This document shows, one piece after another, positions 35,453 through 43,296 of a stretch of 64,000 bases of DNA (its first letter is position 1; the number at the start of each line of letters is the position of its first letter). The stretch covers positions 1-64,000 of the forward strand of contig CAIZNH010000023.1 of NCBI GenBank assembly GCA_903934325.1. The letters run 5' to 3'. The position numbers and the translations under genes are program-made. The notes beneath the pieces were generated by a model. That model saw only the letters and a program-made list of their open reading frames with translations. It ran no database searches and was not told the DNA's origin. Source of the stretch: an uncultured Alphaproteobacteria bacterium (lineage in GTDB: Bacteria > Pseudomonadota > Alphaproteobacteria > Sphingomonadales > Sphingomonadaceae).

Positions 35453-35477
35453 TTGTGCACTGCACCTAAGGGCACAA
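35453..35477 (+). promoter_or_regulatory. Inverted repeat in the leader of the Anbu cluster
   Basis: TTGTGC (35453-35458) and GCACAA (35472-35477) flank 13 bp and end 10 bp before the start of the ATP-grasp gene, close to its GGGGG ribosome binding site. It could be an operator or an RNA hairpin that masks initiation. No regulator gene of a matching type is adjacent. Confidence 0.3.
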
Positions 35478-35487
35478 GCGGGGGTCG

Positions 35488-36918
35488 ATGAGCGCGGGCG
35501 GCAGCAATTTTGACGAGATGTTCGATGCTGGCGGCCAGACCCGGCCGGCCTACGCCGAGTATGGTCGCTGGTTCAATGAACAGCCCGCCGAATTCCTGAA
35601 GCGCAAGGATCGCGAGGCGGATGATACCTTCCGCCGCACCGGCATCACCTTCAATGTCTATGGCGAGAACGAGGCGGAAGAACGCCTGATCCCCTTCGAC
35701 ATGGTGCCGCGCATCATCACCGCGTCGGAATGGCGCAAGCTCTCCAAGGGCATCGAGCAGCGCGTGCGCGCGCTCAATTCCTTCCTCTATGACCTCTACC
35801 ACCGGCAGGAGATCGTGCGCGCGGGCCGCCTGCCTGAGCGCCTGCTGCGCGGCAACGAGGCGTGGCTTGCCAACATGGTGGGCTTCACTCCTCCGGGCGG
35901 CATCTACACCCATATCGTCGGGATCGATCTGGTGCGCACCGGGCCGGACGAATTCTTCGTGCTGGAAGATAATGCGCGCACGCCCTCGGGGGTCTCCTAC
36001 ATGCTGGAGAACCGCGAGACGATGATGGCGATGTTCCCCGATCTGTTCAGCCGGATCGGGGTGGAGAGTGTTTCCAACTATCCGCGCCGCCTCGCGCGCA
36101 GCCTTGCCGCCTGCGTCCCGCCGGCGTTCACCGGCGGCAAGCCGACTGTCGCGGTGCTGACGCCGGGGATCTACAACTCGGCCTATTTCGAGCACGCCTT
36201 CCTCGCCGACCAGATGGGGGCAGAGCTGGTTGAAGGAAGCGATCTGCGCGTGGTGGGCGGCCGCGTGCAGATGCGCACCACCCGCGGCTACAAGCCGATC
36301 GACGTGCTCTATCGCCGCGTCGATGACGAATTCCTCGATCCGCTCACCTTCAATCCCAGCTCTGTGCTGGGCGTGCCGGGGATCATGGACGTCTACCGCG
36401 CGGGCGGGATCACCATCGCCAATGCGCCCGGCACCGGGGTGGCGGACGACAAGGCGATCTATTCCTTCATGCCCGAGATCGTCGAGTTCTACACCGGCGA
36501 GAAACCGCTCCTTCCCAATGTCCAGACCTGGCGCTGCGCCGACAAGGACAGCCTTGCCTATGTGCTCGACAATCTGGCCGAGCTGGTGGTGAAGGAAGTG
36601 CACGGATCGGGCGGTTACGGGATGCTGATCGGGCCGACCTCATCGAAGCGCGAGATTGCCGCCTTCCGCGAGAAGCTGGTCGCCAAGCCTGACAATTACA
36701 TCGCGCAGCCCACGCTCTCGCTCTCGACCTGCCCGATCTACACCGCCAAGGGTCTTGCCCCGCGCCATGTCGATCTGCGGCCCTTCGTGCTGGTCAGCCC
36801 CGAAGGCATCGACATCACGCCCGGCGGGCTCACCCGCGTGGCGCTCAAGAAGGGATCGCTGGTGGTCAACTCCAGTCAGGGAGGCGGCACCAAGGATACC
36901 TGGGTGCTGAAGGACTGA
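35488..36918 (+). CDS. Circularly permuted type 2 ATP-grasp protein (COG2308)
   Basis: A 476-residue permuted ATP-grasp enzyme, a fold that joins a carboxylate to an amine with ATP. Recognisable blocks are the N-terminal FDEMFDAGG, RLLRGNEAWLANM, ILEDNARTPSGVSYMLENR-like (VLEDNARTPSG), DKAIYSFMPEI, VKEVHGSGGYGM and C-terminal KKGSLVVNSSQGGGTKDTWVL. It is the first gene of the Anbu cluster, with alpha-E following after 2 bp. In current models these genes make or modify an unidentified peptide-like product. Confidence 0.9.
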   Translation: MSAGGSNFDEMFDAGGQTRPAYAEYGRWFNEQPAEFLKRKDREADDTFRRTGITFNVYGENEAEERLIPFDMVPRIITASEWRKLSKGIEQRVRALNSFLYDLYHRQEIVRAGRLPERLLRGNEAWLANMVGFTPPGGIYTHIVGIDLVRTGPDEFFVLEDNARTPSGVSYMLENRETMMAMFPDLFSRIGVESVSNYPRRLARSLAACVPPAFTGGKPTVAVLTPGIYNSAYFEHAFLADQMGAELVEGSDLRVVGGRVQMRTTRGYKPIDVLYRRVDDEFLDPLTFNPSSVLGVPGIMDVYRAGGITIANAPGTGVADDKAIYSFMPEIVEFYTGEKPLLPNVQTWRCADKDSLAYVLDNLAELVVKEVHGSGGYGMLIGPTSSKREIAAFREKLVAKPDNYIAQPTLSLSTCPIYTAKGLAPRHVDLRPFVLVSPEGIDITPGGLTRVALKKGSLVVNSSQGGGTKDTWVLKD

Positions 36919-36920
36919 GC

Positions 36921-37865
36921 ATGCTGGGTAGAACCGCAAATGGCCTGTTCTGGATGTTCCGCTATCTCGAGCGGGCGGAGAACACGGCGCGCCTGCTCGA
37001 AGCGGCGCTGCGCATGGCGCTGACCCGCGATGTGGTGACCGCCGAGGCCGAATGGCGCTCGGTCATCGGGACGCTCGGCCTCAGCCACGCCTACGAGGCA
37101 GCGCATGACAGCTATGACGGCGTGTCGGTGTGGAACTTCGTGCTGCGCGGGCCTTCGAACCCGGGCAATGTCCGCGCGATGATGGGGGCGGTGCGCTCCA
37201 ATGCGCGCGAAGCCCGCATCAACATCTCCTCGGATGTGTGGGAAGCGGTCAACGCCAACTGGATGAAGCTCGACAAGCTCCTCGCACGGCCTGTCGGCCC
37301 GACCATGGTGGGCGAGGTGCTGGCCGCGATCCGGCAGGCGGGAACGCAGGTGCACGGCGCCTTCGACGGATCGATGCTGCGCGACGAGGGCTATCACTTC
37401 AGCCGCGCCGGCACCTTCATCGAACGCGCCGACAGCACCGCGCGCATCCTCGACATGAAGTATTTCCTGCTGCTGCCCTCGCTCTCCTATGTCGGGTCGA
37501 GCCTCGATACCGGGCAGTGGGAGCAGGTGCTGCGCTCGGTCGCGGGGGCGCGGGTCTATTCCTGGCTCAATGCCGGGCAGATCGAAGCGCGCGGGATCGT
37601 CGAGTTTCTGGTGCTGGATGATCGCTTCCCCAGAAGCCTTGCCTTCTGCCGCAAGGCCTTGCGTGAAAACATCGCCGCGCTCGCCCGGATGCACGGGGCA
37701 GAGGGGCGCTGCAACGCCCTCATGCACGAGGCCGACAGCGGCATGGCGCAGCTGACGGTGGACCAGATCTTCGATGCGGGGCTGCACGAATTCCTCGTCG
37801 ATTTCCTCGCCCGCAACGGCGCGCTCGCCCAGGCGATCGCCGATGATTACCGGTTCCACGCATGA
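36921..37865 (+). CDS. Alpha-E domain protein (COG2307)
   Basis: A 314-residue all-alpha protein beginning MLGRTANGLFWMFRYLERAENTARLLE in style, the hallmark of the alpha-E family. It is rich in Arg/Glu helices and has no membrane segment. It almost always travels with the permuted ATP-grasp protein and is fused to it in some genomes, which implies a complex. No catalytic activity is known. It begins 2 bp after the ATP-grasp stop and ends 10 bp before the transglutaminase gene. Confidence 0.9.
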   Translation: MLGRTANGLFWMFRYLERAENTARLLEAALRMALTRDVVTAEAEWRSVIGTLGLSHAYEAAHDSYDGVSVWNFVLRGPSNPGNVRAMMGAVRSNAREARINISSDVWEAVNANWMKLDKLLARPVGPTMVGEVLAAIRQAGTQVHGAFDGSMLRDEGYHFSRAGTFIERADSTARILDMKYFLLLPSLSYVGSSLDTGQWEQVLRSVAGARVYSWLNAGQIEARGIVEFLVLDDRFPRSLAFCRKALRENIAALARMHGAEGRCNALMHEADSGMAQLTVDQIFDAGLHEFLVDFLARNGALAQAIADDYRFHA

Positions 37866-37875
37866 GGCCGCCGCG

Positions 37876-38730
37876 ATGAGCACGATGCGACTTTCGATCC
37901 GGCACACCACCCATTACGCCTTTGCCGGGCCGGTGATGCACGCGCTCCAGCGGCTGCGGCTGACGCCCAAGGAAACGCAGGGCCAGCGCATCATCGAATG
38001 GCAGATGCGCTTCGAGAATGCCCATCTCGAACTGGAATATGACGATCAGCACTTCAACCATGTCACGCTGGTGGGGGTGAACCCCGGCGCGCGCGAGGTG
38101 ACGGTGACCTGCGAGGGCGTGGTCGAGACCGAGGACAATGCCGGGGTGATCGGCCGTCATTCGGGCCACCTGCCCTTGTGGAGCTTCCTGCGCCAGACCC
38201 CGCTGACGCGTCCCGGCGCCCGCTTGCGCGCCCTGCTGCGCGAGGTTCCGGGCGGGGCGGCGGGTGAAGCGCGGCTCGATTTTCTTCATGCGCTGTCCGG
38301 CCTGATCCGCACGCGCATCGCCTACGAGACCGGTCGCACCCATGCTGCCACCACGGCCGAGGAAGCGGTTCAGCACGGCTACGGCGTGTGTCAGGACCAC
38401 GCGCATATCTTCATCGGCGCGGCGCGGGCGAGCGGCATCCCCGCGCGCTATGTCAGCGGCTATCTGATGATGGATGACCGGATCGAGCAGGAAGCCACCC
38501 ACGCCTGGGCCGAAGCCCATGTCGAAGGGCTGGGCTGGGTCGGCTTCGATGTCTCCAACGGCATCAGTCCCGATCCGCGCTATGTCCGTGTCGCCACAGG
38601 GAGCGATTATCGCGACGCTGCACCCGTCACCGGCATCAGCTTTGGCGGGATGGAGGAAGTGCTGCGGGTCGATGTCGCGGTCGCGCCCCACGCGCTGAGC
38701 GAGCAGCAGCAGAGCCAGACCGGACAATAG
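37876..38730 (+). CDS. Transglutaminase-like cysteine peptidase (COG1305)
   Basis: A 284-residue protein with a bacterial transglutaminase N-terminal beta domain (SIRHTTHYAFAGPV) and a papain-like core. The catalytic triad is visible as Cys in GVCQDHAH, His in THAWAEAH and Asp in FDVSNG. Such proteins act as amidases or peptidases rather than cross-linkers. I chose ATG 37876 as it matches the family N-terminus; an overlapping longer frame begins inside alpha-E. It is the third gene of the Anbu cluster. Confidence 0.9.
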   Translation: MSTMRLSIRHTTHYAFAGPVMHALQRLRLTPKETQGQRIIEWQMRFENAHLELEYDDQHFNHVTLVGVNPGAREVTVTCEGVVETEDNAGVIGRHSGHLPLWSFLRQTPLTRPGARLRALLREVPGGAAGEARLDFLHALSGLIRTRIAYETGRTHAATTAEEAVQHGYGVCQDHAHIFIGAARASGIPARYVSGYLMMDDRIEQEATHAWAEAHVEGLGWVGFDVSNGISPDPRYVRVATGSDYRDAAPVTGISFGGMEEVLRVDVAVAPHALSEQQQSQTGQ

Positions 38731-38811
38731 CGCGCGCGCACGCTTTGCCTTGGTCCGGCTTTGGGCTAGGGCAGGCGCCTTTGCGACACCGGGCGGGGAA
38801 GAGGAACTGGC

Positions 38812-39558
38812 ATGACCTATTGCGTTGGCATGGTGCTCGACAAGGGGCTGGTGCTGATGAGCGACACCCGCACCAATTCGGGCGTCGACAACATCTCCAC
38901 CTTCCGCAAGCTGTTCCACTGGAGCGTGCCGGGCGAGCGCATGATCGCGGTGATGACTGCGGGCAATCTTGCCACCACGCAGGCTGTGATCAGCCAGCTC
39001 GAAGAGCGCACCAAGGCCCCCTCCGAGCGCGAGAACACCTTGCTCAAGGGCCCGACCATGTTCCAGGTGGCCACCGAGATCGGCCGGCTGCTGCGCACCA
39101 CCATTGAAACCGCGCAGACCGAGAACGGCGACAACGGCAAGGGCCGCTTCACCGCCACCATGATCCTCGCCGGGCAGATCGCGGGGATGCAGCCGCGCCT
39201 GTTCATGATCTATCCCGAAGGCAATTTCATCGAAGCCAGCTGGGACACGCCCTTCTTCCAGATCGGCGAGACCAAGTATGGCCGTCCGATCCTGATCCGC
39301 GGCTATGATCGGGACATGAGCTTCGAGGATGCGGTGAAGCTGATGATGGTGAGCTTCGATTCGACGCTCAAGGCCAACCTCTCGGTCGGTCTGCCGCTCG
39401 ATCTGCTGGTGATCGGCAAGGATGCCTTCGCGCCCAGCCACGAACATCGGGTGACAGCGGACGATCCCTATTTCACCACGATCTCGTCAGGCTGGGGGGA
39501 CGCGCTGCGATCGGCCTTCCACTCGCTGCCGGCTTACAGTTTCGGCTCCAAAGACTAA
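38812..39558 (+). CDS. Anbu, proteasome-type N-terminal nucleophile hydrolase (COG3484)
   Basis: A 248-residue self-compartmentalising peptidase-like protein, an ancestral relative of HslV and proteasome beta subunits. Removal of Met1 would expose Thr2 as nucleophile (MTYCVGM). With mature numbering Asp17 in MSDTRTNSG and Lys32 in STFRK complete the expected active site. Known Anbu structures form open helical rings. No ATPase partner is encoded nearby. GAGGAAC precedes the start; an 81-bp gap separates it from the transglutaminase gene and a terminator follows. Confidence 0.92.
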   Translation: MTYCVGMVLDKGLVLMSDTRTNSGVDNISTFRKLFHWSVPGERMIAVMTAGNLATTQAVISQLEERTKAPSERENTLLKGPTMFQVATEIGRLLRTTIETAQTENGDNGKGRFTATMILAGQIAGMQPRLFMIYPEGNFIEASWDTPFFQIGETKYGRPILIRGYDRDMSFEDAVKLMMVSFDSTLKANLSVGLPLDLLVIGKDAFAPSHEHRVTADDPYFTTISSGWGDALRSAFHSLPAYSFGSKD

Positions 39559-39567
39559 CGCGCTAAC

Positions 39568-39600
39568 CAAATCAAGGTTCGATTTGGAGCATTTTTCTTC
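39568..39600 (+). terminator. Rho-independent terminator after the Anbu gene
   Basis: CCAAATC (39568-39574) and GATTTGG (39582-39588) form a 7-bp stem with a 7-base loop, followed by AGCATTTTTCTT. The T-rich tail on the plus strand fits termination of the four-gene cluster 10 bp after the Anbu stop codon. Confidence 0.65.
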
Positions 39601-39700
39601 AATCTAATCATAGACTTGCTCGCCACCGGTTACGGTAAATCCTCCGGATCGGCGGCGACCCTGCGTGAAATGCCTAAGTAGCTGGCGCAGTCATCATCGC

Positions 39701-40321
39701 ATGACACGCAAAGCATCCCTCCACTTCATCGATTCCTGCAGCCGCCAGCGGGCCGAACTGGCGCGTGTGGGTTTTGCCCTGGGCCATCATTGCGAGGTCT
39801 ATGGCGATCTGTCGGAGCTGTCGGTCCACCCGCCGCGCGAAGGCATCATCATCGCGCGCGACACGGCCGAGGAAGGTGGCGTCGGCATGATCCTCGATCG
39901 GCTCAGCCGGCTGGGCATCTGGCTGCCGCTGATCGCGGTTGATGTGCAGCCACGCCCGGGCCGCATTGTCGAAGCGATCAAGTCCGGTGCGCTCGATTAT
40001 CTCGCTCTGCCGCTCGATCCGGAGCGTTTCACCCGCTGTCTCACCCGCATCGGCAAGGAAGCCGAACAATTCGGTGCCGCCCGCCGCCGCATGATCGAAG
40101 CGCGGGACAGGATTTCCACTCTCTCGGCGCGCGAGCGCGAGGTGCTCGACTGGCTGGCCGAGGGCAGCAGCAACAAGGCGATCGCGCGCGAACTCGATAT
40201 CAGCCCGCGCACGGTCGAAATCCACCGCGCCAACATGATGAACAAGCTGGGCGCACGCCACGCGGCGGAAGCCGTGCGGCTGCGACTGGAAGCGAAGCTG
40301 GAACCGAAATTACGGGCCTAG
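39701..40321 (+). CDS. LuxR/FixJ-type regulator with degenerate receiver
   Basis: A 206-residue regulator. The N-terminal ~115 residues fold like a receiver, but the usual acidic pair is reduced to one Asp (HFIDSCS) and the phospho-acceptor strand reads GIIIARDTAEEGG, so phosphorylation is doubtful. The C-terminal LuxR helix-turn-helix is intact: LSAREREVLDWLAEGSSNKAIARELDISPRTVEIHRA in pattern. I chose ATG 39701; an upstream GTG at 39665 would add 12 residues. It has its own gap after the Anbu terminator. Confidence 0.83.
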   Translation: MTRKASLHFIDSCSRQRAELARVGFALGHHCEVYGDLSELSVHPPREGIIIARDTAEEGGVGMILDRLSRLGIWLPLIAVDVQPRPGRIVEAIKSGALDYLALPLDPERFTRCLTRIGKEAEQFGAARRRMIEARDRISTLSAREREVLDWLAEGSSNKAIARELDISPRTVEIHRANMMNKLGARHAAEAVRLRLEAKLEPKLRA

Positions 40322-40369
40322 CGCGAAAGCAGGAACGGCAGCTGTCCCACGCCCTGCCGTTCCTCGCGC
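40322..40369. terminator. Long GC-rich hairpin downstream of the LuxR gene
   Basis: AGGAACGGCAG (40331-40341) and CTGCCGTTCCT (40354-40364) form an 11-bp stem with a 12-base loop, extended by outer GCGCG/CGCGC bases. It starts right after the LuxR stop codon and precedes the end of the convergent extensin-like gene. There is no T-run on either strand, so it may end transcripts in a factor-dependent way. The rest of 40370-40480 shows nothing. Confidence 0.5.
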
Positions 40370-40480
40370 CTGGCCAACCAGCGCCTGCCGGCATTGGCTC
40401 GCCCCCTTTGCCATGCTGGCAGGCCACTGGTGACAGGGAAGGGCAGATGGAAGGCGTCGCCGCCTAGCCGATGCACGACC

Positions 40481-41215
40481 TCAACGGCAGAAGGTGGCGC
40501 CGCCGCTGCCTTCGAGATGGAAGTGATCCTCGTGCGCGGCGTTGTATTCCGGGCCGAGCACCGTGCCGAAGCGCTTGCATGCGCTCTTGTGCACCACCCG
40601 CAGGAATTCGCGCGTGTCTGCATCGCCGCCCTGCCAATCGCGCTTCAAGATGATGCGGCGGCCATCGGCGAGCACGAAAGCCGAGACGTCGATCGCCTCG
40701 GCCCGCGCATGGGCAGAACGTCGCTCGCTGCCTGCGACATTGCGGCAGGAATAGGAGCCCATGGTCTCGATCTTGGCGATCGGGCTGCCGAGGATCTGGC
40801 GCGCGGCACGATCAACGCCGAAGCGGGCCCAGTCGCCAAACGCCTTCGCGACATTGCATTGCACCGGGCCAAGGTTGCTGACCCCGAATTGCGAACGATC
40901 CCCTGCCAACGCGGAAAGCTGCACCGTGCCGAGCTTGTTGCACCCCGGGGCGGCATAGGTATCGGGCAGGGGCTCGAATCGCGCGCCGCTCGCGCCCAGA
41001 TCTGCAAGGCAGCTGCGGTCCTGTGCGTTCACGGCATAGCTTTGCGGGGCCGAGGTGACGCGGGTGGCAGGCCGCGCTGCGGTGCCGCCGTTTGAAGCGC
41101 TGGCCGTACCCGGGCCTGCGCCGCTGCTGCCCCCCGGCACCAGCGAGCCGCAAGCCCCCAGCACCAGCGCGCCGGCGAGAATGGTCAATCCGCGAAGATG
41201 GTCCCTTGCTCTCAT
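40481..41215 (-). CDS. Extensin-like C-terminal domain lipoprotein
   Basis: A 244-residue lipoprotein (lipobox LGAC near residue 22) with a Gly/Ser/Ala-rich linker and then the bacterial extensin-like domain (COG3921). That domain has a peptidase-like core: SAHARAEAIDVSAF and HEDHFHLE carry the His/Asp residues expected to bind zinc, as in D-Ala-D-Ala peptidase M15 relatives. Several paired cysteines are present. A role in peptidoglycan editing is inference. It is transcribed alone. Confidence 0.86.
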   Translation of the reverse strand: MRARDHLRGLTILAGALVLGACGSLVPGGSSGAGPGTASASNGGTAARPATRVTSAPQSYAVNAQDRSCLADLGASGARFEPLPDTYAAPGCNKLGTVQLSALAGDRSQFGVSNLGPVQCNVAKAFGDWARFGVDRAARQILGSPIAKIETMGSYSCRNVAGSERRSAHARAEAIDVSAFVLADGRRIILKRDWQGGDADTREFLRVVHKSACKRFGTVLGPEYNAAHEDHFHLEGSGGATFCR

Positions 41216-41300
41216 GGCTAAGGATTATCGCGCAGAAATGGTTAACGAGACGGAAACATCTGTGCCCAAGCGCGGCTTGCTCGCGGCCTGAGGGATTGCC

Positions 41301-41705
41301 CTAGGGCAGGGCGTCCTCGATCTGCTCCCACAGCTCGATCTTCACTCCGTCAGGGTCAAGCAGCCAGGCAAACTTGCCATAGCCCTCGTCCGCCTCGCCC
41401 AGAATGGCGATCCCGCGCGCTTTCAATCCGGCGACGAAGCCGTCCAGATCATCGACGCGCAGGTTGATCATGAAACCGCCGCTGCCGGGCCGGATATAGC
41501 TATCATCGGCAAAGTGGCTGATCAACGAATAGGGGTGCTGGCGCGGCTCTGCGGCCCAATCGAGCTGCGGGCCATATTCGCCGTCCACCCCCAGCACATC
41601 GCGATACCACGCGCGCGTCGCCGCCGGGTCCTTCACCACATAGAACACCCCGCCCAATCCTGTAACTCTGGGTCCGGTGACGCGCGGTTGCCTGTCTGAA
41701 GCCAT
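41301..41705 (-). CDS. VOC (glyoxalase/bleomycin-resistance) family protein
   Basis: A 134-residue vicinal-oxygen-chelate protein made of the usual paired beta-alpha-beta-beta-beta units (FYVVKDPAATRAWYRDVLG and INLRVDDLDGFVAGLKARG), ending LLDPDGVKIELWE. The metal ligands are incompletely conserved, so substrate and activity are unknown. ATG 41705 is chosen because GGGAGGG lies 7 bp upstream; a TTG at 41711 is possible. It ends in a perfect GCCCTAGGGC palindrome at the stop codon. Confidence 0.82.
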   Translation of the reverse strand: MASDRQPRVTGPRVTGLGGVFYVVKDPAATRAWYRDVLGVDGEYGPQLDWAAEPRQHPYSLISHFADDSYIRPGSGGFMINLRVDDLDGFVAGLKARGIAILGEADEGYGKFAWLLDPDGVKIELWEQIEDALP

Positions 41706-41762
41706 GCCCAAGCCCTCCCTAGGGCGCGGATTATGCGCCTTTGCGCGAGGCAGGGGAAGGGT

Positions 41763-43226
41763 TCAGCCCTCGCGCGGGCGGGTCAGTGTGCTCACCACCA
41801 CGATGGCGGCAAAGGCGGCGACGAAGCCGGGGACGATTTCGTAGAGCCCGGGGCCGCCCAGAAAGGCCTTGTTCCAGCCCATCGCGATCCAGCCCGCTAC
41901 CACGCCCGCGCCGGTCACCAGACCGGCCACTGCGCCTGCGCCGGTCATCCCGCGCCACAGCAGCGCCAGCAGGATCAGCGGGCCGAAGGCCGCGCCGAAG
42001 CCTGCCCATGCGTTGGCGACCAGACCGAGCACCTCGCTTTCCGGATCGGCGGCAATCACCAGCGCGGCCGCGGCGACCAGCGCAACGCACAGCCGCCCGA
42101 TATTCACCGCCTCGCGTTCGCTCGCGTTGCGGCGCAGGAACAGGCGGTAGAAATCCTCCGTCAGCGAGGAGGAGGACACCAGCAGCTGCGCGGAAATCGT
42201 GCTCATGATCGCAGCCAGCAGCGCGGCATAGAGAAAGCCGGTGATGGCCGGATGGAACAGCAGGTTGGCGAGCACGATGAATACCGTCTCGGCATCCTCG
42301 ATCACGATGCCGTTGGCCTCGGCATAGGCACGCCCCGCCAGCCCCACGGCGACCGCACCGGTGAGCGAGATCACCATCCAGCTCATCCCGATGATCCCGG
42401 CGCGCGGGATGTTTTCGACGCGGTCGATCGCCATGAAGCGCACGATGATATGCGGCTGGCCGAAATAGCCGAGGCCCCAGGTCACGGCGCTGATGACGCC
42501 CACCAGCGTCGCGCCTTGCGTGAGGCTGAGGAAGCCTTCCTGCGGCACGGAGGACAGGTTGAGCGGGGCGGTGCTGTCATGGCCCGAAAGGATCACCAGC
42601 GGCATCACCACCAGCGCCACCATCATGATCATGCCCTGCACGAAGTCGGTAAGGCTCACCGCGAGGAACCCGCCGATCGTGGTGTAGATCAGCACGATCC
42701 CGGCGGTGATGAGAATGCCGAACATGTAGTCGGACAGCCCGCCCGTCGGCAGCACGCCGGCAAAGGCGGTCGCGAACAGCTTGCCCCCGCCGACCATGCC
42801 GGAGGCGGTGTAGACCGTGAAGAAGCCGACGATGATCACCGCCGAAACGACGCGCAGCACCGTGCCGCTCTCGGGGAAGCGGTTGGCAAGGAATTGCGGG
42901 ATGGTCAGCGCATTGCCGAGCCGCTCGGTCTGTTCGCGCAGGCGCGGAGCGACGATCCACCAGTTGAGGCCCGCGCCGACGGTCAGCCCGATGGCGATCC
43001 ACGCCTCGACCAGCCCGCTCGCAAACAGCGCGCCCGGCAGGCCCAGCAGCAGCCAGCCGGACATGTCGGACGCCCCCGCGCTCAAGGCTGTCACCGAAGG
43101 CGAAAGGTCGCGCCCGGCGAGCAGATAGCCTTCAGAGGTGTTGCGAGTCTTCGCCCAGGCGTAGATCCCGATCCCGATCATCAGGACGAAATAGACGGCG
43201 AGGCTGGCGAGGGTGTAGGTGTTCAT
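41763..43226 (-). CDS. putP: Sodium/proline symporter, SSS family
   Basis: A 487-residue sodium:solute symporter with about 13 membrane helices. The N-terminal GYLLAGRDLSPSVTALSAGASDMSGWLLLGLPG pattern and the downstream RFMAIDRVENIPRAG block are those of PutP, which imports proline with Na+. I chose ATG 43226, which gives the family N-terminus; the frame extends eight codons upstream. putA is not next to it, so proline specificity rests on sequence style. Confidence 0.9.
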   Translation of the reverse strand: MNTYTLASLAVYFVLMIGIGIYAWAKTRNTSEGYLLAGRDLSPSVTALSAGASDMSGWLLLGLPGALFASGLVEAWIAIGLTVGAGLNWWIVAPRLREQTERLGNALTIPQFLANRFPESGTVLRVVSAVIIVGFFTVYTASGMVGGGKLFATAFAGVLPTGGLSDYMFGILITAGIVLIYTTIGGFLAVSLTDFVQGMIMMVALVVMPLVILSGHDSTAPLNLSSVPQEGFLSLTQGATLVGVISAVTWGLGYFGQPHIIVRFMAIDRVENIPRAGIIGMSWMVISLTGAVAVGLAGRAYAEANGIVIEDAETVFIVLANLLFHPAITGFLYAALLAAIMSTISAQLLVSSSSLTEDFYRLFLRRNASEREAVNIGRLCVALVAAAALVIAADPESEVLGLVANAWAGFGAAFGPLILLALLWRGMTGAGAVAGLVTGAGVVAGWIAMGWNKAFLGGPGLYEIVPGFVAAFAAIVVVSTLTRPREG

Positions 43227-43296
43227 GGAGCGGGTGGGTAACAAGCGCAAAGGCGCTTGGCCACCATGTGCCGCCCGTTATCCCTCGTCAGCTCCC

